A stretch of 64,000 nt of DNA from a virus: IMG/VR virus record IMGVR_UViG_3300042731_009106, positions 1-64,000 of that record; one strand, written 5' to 3'. The position numbers and the translations under genes are program-made. The notes under the pieces were generated by a model, which was not told where the DNA came from, made no database searches, and saw nothing but the letters and a program-made list of their open reading frames with translations. Below are positions 60,710-64,000 of this stretch, piece by piece. Within the stretch, counting starts at the first letter, position 1. The number at the start of each line of letters is the position of its first letter.

Positions 60710-60931
60710 ATGTCATCACCAAAAGATATTCCAAGTATTTTAAACGCCACAGAAACAGTAACCGCTCCTTCTGGTAGAAGCATTTATATTACAGCGATCC
60801 TTAAAGGACACGTTCTTACTATTGATTCTTTGGAAGTGAGCAACAATCATGTTGGATCTTTTTCTTCTCCAATTAAATGTGCCAGCTTTACTGGGGAAAT
60901 CGGGCATGTCGCCTACTATATATCTCACTAA
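60710..60931 (+). CDS. Small unrecognised protein, putative virion component
   Basis: 73 residues from the ATG at 60710 (a longer in-frame reading from 60602 has no motif and lies over the opposing gene). Beta-rich: 'ETVTAPSGRSIYITAILKG' and 'LEVSNNHVGSFSSPIK', with no Cys pairs or membrane segment. The short size, Ser/Thr/Ile-rich strands and late-type motif suggest a small structural protein. No family recognised. Confidence 0.5.
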   Translation: MSSPKDIPSILNATETVTAPSGRSIYITAILKGHVLTIDSLEVSNNHVGSFSSPIKCASFTGEIGHVAYYISH

Positions 60932-60954
60932 ATAGTTGGCGTTTGTCAATTTTC

Positions 60955-60983
60955 TTGACAAATTATTTTTTTTCTTCTATAAT
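60955..60983 (+). promoter_or_regulatory. Perfect sigma-70 promoter of nrdB
   Basis: TTGACA (60955-60960), a 17-base spacer, TATAAT (60978-60983): a perfect consensus. Transcription should start near 60990, leaving ~30 bases before the ATG at 61021. It probably gives early, host-driven expression of nrdB. Confidence 0.88.
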
Positions 60984-61020
60984 TAGAACCATATTTACTT
61001 TTTAATCGTTATATAGAACT

Positions 61021-62034
61021 ATGGATACAAAAACAGGAGAACTACTTACCCAAAATATCGCAGGCGTGAACCGCATTTTACCTCACAAGCACAAGTATGC
61101 TTGGGATTTATTTCTTAAAAGTTGCGCAAACAATTGGATGCCTACTGAAATCAGTATGCAATCAGACATTAAACAATGGAAAAACAATGAAATTACAGAA
61201 GATGAAAAATTACTTGTTAAACGTTGTCTTGGATTTTTTGCTGGATCTGAGTCTTTGGTTGGTAATAATCTTTTGCTTAGTGCCTTTAGATTTATTACGG
61301 ATGCTGAGTGTCGCCAATATATCCTTCGCCAAGCGTTTGAAGAAAGTCTTCACAACCTTACGGTAGTTTATATTTGTGATAGCTTGGATTTGGAAATCGA
61401 AGAAGTATTTGCTGCTTATGAAAACATACCCAGCATTAAAGCTAAAGACGATTTCTTAATGAGTATTACTAACGATATTAGTAGGCCAGACTTTACTACC
61501 GACAACAAAGAAGGAAAGCAAGAGCTACTTAGAAACTTTTTAACCTATTGGATTGTGTGCGAAGGCACTTTTTTCTTTAGCGGTTTTGCAATGCTACTAG
61601 CCCTTGGTAGACAAAATAAGCTTCAAGGTATTTCAGATCAAATTAAGTATACCCTAAGGGACGAAAGTTCTCACATTGCCTTTGGTACATATTTAATCAA
61701 CACTCTTATTGAGCAAAATCCAGAAATATGGACTAAAGAAATTCAAGATGAGTTTGTGTCTCATATACAAAAAGCTGTAGAGCTTGAAATCGCTTACGCT
61801 CATGACGTTTTGCCTACAGGTATTTTGGGATTAAATGCTGACATGTTCGTTGAGTACATGCACTACATTGGAAACCGTAGGCTTGAAGCAATTGGTTTAG
61901 ATTTTAGATTTCCTAGTGACAAAAATCCATTTCCTTGGTTAGGCGAAGTTGTTGATGTTCAAGCTATGGGTAACTTTTTTGAGCGTAGAGTTAGAGAATA
62001 TCAACAAAGTGGCTCACTTGAAGATGATTTCTGA
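61021..62034 (+). CDS. nrdB: Ribonucleotide reductase small subunit, tyrosine-less class Ic-like
   Basis: 337 residues. The six metal ligands can be placed: Glu77 ('GSESLV'), Glu108 and His111 ('EESLHN'), Glu181 ('CEGTFF'), Glu215 and His218 ('DESSHIAFG'). All spacings equal those of the Chlamydia R2 protein (77/108/111/181/215/218 plus 12 gives 89/120/123/193/227/230). The radical-Tyr position (115) is Val, and the first ligand is Glu, not Asp, as in class Ic. Class Ic R2 proteins use a Mn/Fe cofactor instead of a tyrosyl radical. It pairs with NrdA at 31704. The tail 'GSLEDDF' fits R2 binding to R1. Confidence 0.9.
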   Translation: MDTKTGELLTQNIAGVNRILPHKHKYAWDLFLKSCANNWMPTEISMQSDIKQWKNNEITEDEKLLVKRCLGFFAGSESLVGNNLLLSAFRFITDAECRQYILRQAFEESLHNLTVVYICDSLDLEIEEVFAAYENIPSIKAKDDFLMSITNDISRPDFTTDNKEGKQELLRNFLTYWIVCEGTFFFSGFAMLLALGRQNKLQGISDQIKYTLRDESSHIAFGTYLINTLIEQNPEIWTKEIQDEFVSHIQKAVELEIAYAHDVLPTGILGLNADMFVEYMHYIGNRRLEAIGLDFRFPSDKNPFPWLGEVVDVQAMGNFFERRVREYQQSGSLEDDF

Positions 62035-62053
62035 TATGTAGCCCCTTATATTG

Positions 62054-62068
62054 GTGTATATATTATGT
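62054..62068 (+). promoter_or_regulatory. GTGTAT motif before 62069
   Basis: GTGTATATATTATGT begins 15 bases before the ATG at 62069. It shows that the longer reading from TTG at 62051 is not the real start. Confidence 0.5.
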
Positions 62069-62287
62069 ATGCCACATGACGGATCACATATATCAAAATC
62101 AATTCCTCAGCAGAATTGCAGTAAAAAACAAAAAGACTTACAAGGTATCCCATATAACCTCATTGGCGATACTAGTCTTAATGACCTTTTAGTTAAAGAG
62201 CTTCAGGATATAGATTTCCCAAAATCCTCCAATATTTCATCAACTCAATTCTCTAAACCCAAACACGGTATAGGAAAAAAAGTATAG
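62069..62287 (+). CDS. Small unrecognised protein
   Basis: 72 residues from the ATG at 62069. A longer in-frame TTG (62051) covers the GTGTAT motif and is rejected. The protein is polar: 'MPHDGSHISKSIPQQNCSKK', then 'LNDLLVKELQDIDFPKSS' and a basic end. No family. One base separates its stop from the next gene. Confidence 0.5.
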   Translation: MPHDGSHISKSIPQQNCSKKQKDLQGIPYNLIGDTSLNDLLVKELQDIDFPKSSNISSTQFSKPKHGIGKKV

Positions 62288-62288
62288 G

Positions 62289-63266
62289 ATGGCAATTAAA
62301 ACTTTAACCGAAGTATTGAATTCAATATCCGTTGATGATATTGACAAAAGCACTATGTCCGATTCTGAGTTTGATAACAGAGTCAATTCATTGTTGGGCG
62401 AGGGTTATAGCTACATCGCTCTTCAATCCAACGGTAGCGACACTTGCGGAAATCTTCTAAGTTTTAAAAGAATACAAAATTTTTCCGTTGACACTCTTTT
62501 AGTTAAGAGTGATGAGGTTGATAATAATAATTACAGTAGAGTTGACGGTGAGGTTGTTAAAAATCACCCTAATTATAAAGATAAAGGTACATTTTTTGGC
62601 TTAAAATACGACGATACAGACAAAGGTTTTTATACGAATGACATTAATTTTTTTGGTAGAGGTTTATCTAAGGATGTTTGGTTTGACAGAATGGGCATTA
62701 ATGCAAAACCAATTCCCAAACATGTTTATGTAAAAGCTAAACCTCACAAGGAAAACAAATTTCACATACCCGGCTCTTTTTATGTAGCTAGTGGTAGCCA
62801 CCCAATGGTTTATGTTGGAAATAATGCCATCATAAGCGCTTACCCAGTTTATGTTTTTGGTAAATCCTCAGATTGGCATATCGAAGGTGGAACTGCTGGA
62901 GGCGCGTTAAATCAGGCTGACAATGGCATACATAAAAGATCGACATGTCGAGGCTGTACACATCTTTACTACGACCCCACTGACGATGATCAAGAAAGTC
63001 GATATTTTAATAGGTCTGGCTGGAATACAGAGTTTTATAAATCCAATAATGAAATTGATGTTGATGGTCCTATTTATACACCCAACGCTCAATCTATTGA
63101 CATTCAAGATTTCATGGAAACTTCCGAAAGTTTCTCTTCGCCCGCTTTTAATCCATCAAATTATACTTTAAATTATTTAACTGGATATGCTTCGGATAAT
63201 GATTTCCAATCAGGTTATAGCCACAGTGGTTATGATTTTTTAAACTCTTCAAATTATAATTTTTAA
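62289..63266 (+). CDS. Unrecognised virion-type protein
   Basis: 325 residues. A beta-rich middle with 'GSFYVASGSHPMVYVGN' (~160-177) is followed by 'KRSTCRGCTHLYYDPTDDD' (~217-235; a Cys-x-x-Cys) and a Ser/Asn/Tyr-rich end. Late-type position after nrdB and composition like the structural genes at 6313-14457 suggest a virion component; no domain is recognised. Confidence 0.5.
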   Translation: MAIKTLTEVLNSISVDDIDKSTMSDSEFDNRVNSLLGEGYSYIALQSNGSDTCGNLLSFKRIQNFSVDTLLVKSDEVDNNNYSRVDGEVVKNHPNYKDKGTFFGLKYDDTDKGFYTNDINFFGRGLSKDVWFDRMGINAKPIPKHVYVKAKPHKENKFHIPGSFYVASGSHPMVYVGNNAIISAYPVYVFGKSSDWHIEGGTAGGALNQADNGIHKRSTCRGCTHLYYDPTDDDQESRYFNRSGWNTEFYKSNNEIDVDGPIYTPNAQSIDIQDFMETSESFSSPAFNPSNYTLNYLTGYASDNDFQSGYSHSGYDFLNSSNYNF

Positions 63267-63270
63267 TTAA

Positions 63271-64000
63271 ATGAGAAAAGGTTTTACGAATTTAAGAGAT
63301 TATGCCGGAGAGGTTGATAGATTCTATCTTTTTAAAGATGGCAAAACTATTACTGTTTCTGATTTGCCAAGTGAAGGCTACCACCCATCAAACTTTTTAA
63401 GAAACGACGAAGGGGATGAAGGCTTTAATCCTCCAGTGAAGCATATTGAACCCTTAGGCTCAGCCTCCTTACAAACTGATTCTTTCACAATTGGCGCAAA
63501 ATCCAAGCATAAACTATATGGAGTAAATGGCTTGTTTGTTGATGATACAGATCTAGAAATTAATAATTCTTATATACATAAAAATCTTATTCATGAAGGA
63601 GATAATTCTTTAGTTGAACTTGGTGATTGTCCAGAGCCAATAGCTGATGAGCATGGAACTGTTAACTGTTTAAGAATATATGGCTTTGGTGCTCCTGTGT
63701 TTATACCTGAATGGGATTTACATTTCCCAATTGACCCACTAGTTGATGGTAAATTTACTAGTAGATTTAAATCGTCAGATGGTAATGGAAATGAAATTGG
63801 TGTATTAAGGGGGCAAACTCACCAAGTTTGCTACAGTAGGGCCTCAAAGGCTTATGCAGCTACATTTAAATCTACAAAAGATCAGGAAAAAGCTCAGGAG
63901 GCTAGAGATAGTTGTTATAGCTATTGCAGAAACTCAAGCAATTCAGAAAGCACTGACGCCTTGAACGCTGAATTCCCTAATTCTTGCATAGACGAGTATT
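63271..64000 (+). CDS. Unrecognised virion-type protein, 3' end missing
   Basis: Starts at the ATG 63271, four bases after the preceding stop, and runs open off the window end (243 codons visible). The N-terminus is 'MRKGFTNLRDYAGEVDRFY'. A middle segment 'LRIYGFGAPVFIPEWDLH' and paired Cys-x-x-x-Cys near residue 213 ('DSCYSYCRN') are visible. No family recognised. Context suggests a structural protein coupled to the gene at 62289. Confidence 0.6.
   Translation, partial: MRKGFTNLRDYAGEVDRFYLFKDGKTITVSDLPSEGYHPSNFLRNDEGDEGFNPPVKHIEPLGSASLQTDSFTIGAKSKHKLYGVNGLFVDDTDLEINNSYIHKNLIHEGDNSLVELGDCPEPIADEHGTVNCLRIYGFGAPVFIPEWDLHFPIDPLVDGKFTSRFKSSDGNGNEIGVLRGQTHQVCYSRASKAYAATFKSTKDQEKAQEARDSCYSYCRNSSNSESTDALNAEFPNSCIDEY

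Noticed and set aside
60691-60783. N-terminal extension of the GT90 gene to 60783
   Set aside because: The added 31 residues are encoded opposite the small gene and its promoter motif and do not look like the family.
62051-62068. TTG start for the gene at 62069
   Set aside because: It would translate the GTGTAT motif; an ATG follows at the normal spacing.

Overview
The window looks like an internal piece of a large, AT-rich double-stranded DNA bacteriophage genome, probably from a marine or other aquatic virus. It has phage-type structural genes with adhesin-like repeats, a phage sigma factor, SSB, dUTPase, ribonucleotide reductase and tightly packed, overlapping genes. Several promoters match the bacterial sigma-70 consensus closely, one matches the sigma-54 consensus, and there are two good intrinsic terminators, so the host is a bacterium. 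No DNA polymerase, terminase, capsid gene or tRNA was recognised here, and the host group cannot be named. Most start codons have no clear Shine-Dalgarno sequence.

Layout. (1) 1-14457, plus strand: virion or adhesin genes. Four carry long Thr-Gln/Thr-Pro linkers, two carry Calx-beta-like domains, and two are paralogues resembling tail-tube or structural proteins. (2) 14454-16151: a possible annealing protein (minus) and a GT10-like glycosyltransferase (plus). (3) 16129-24204, minus strand: an operon read from a consensus sigma-70 promoter at about 24240. It holds a small protein, dUTPase, sigma factor, SSB, a glycosyltransferase, two Cys-rich miniproteins, a DUF1360-like membrane protein, further small phage proteins, a PC4/whirly-like protein, and a GT4-DUF4214-GT9 system split over two genes. 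(4) 24389-30821, plus: nine glycan genes (glycosyltransferases, FkbM methyltransferase, sulfotransferase-like), faced by a minus-strand glycosyltransferase (30816-31559). (5) 31704-37982: nrdA, a Nudix hydrolase, two paralogous structural proteins (one ending in BspA/DUF285-type repeats) and a Lys-rich conserved phage protein. (6) 38013-40770: GDP-mannose dehydratase, GDP-fucose synthase, a small heat shock protein behind a sigma-54-like promoter, and a small protein. (7) 40774-60690: the main glycan island, with glycosyltransferases of many folds, sulfotransferases, methyltransferases, an RmlB-like dehydratase and a TagD-like cytidylyltransferase. (8) 60710-64000: a small protein, nrdB, and more unrecognised, probably structural genes running off the end.

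How the genes fit together. About 25 glycosyltransferase genes, five sulfotransferase-like domains, four methyltransferase domains and enzymes making GDP-L-fucose, a dTDP-4-keto-6-deoxyhexose-like sugar and perhaps a CDP-activated alditol suggest that the phage builds its own complex, methylated and probably sulfated, fucose-containing glycan. It could decorate the virion (for example the Thr-rich linkers) or remodel the host surface. NrdA/NrdB and dUTPase serve DNA synthesis. NrdB has the residue pattern of tyrosine-less (class Ic-like) R2 proteins.

The main regulatory observation is a motif, GTGTAA(T/A)-AT-rich, typically 14-15 bases before the start codon of at least a dozen genes on both strands. 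It could be a late promoter read by the phage sigma factor, producing transcripts with almost no leader.
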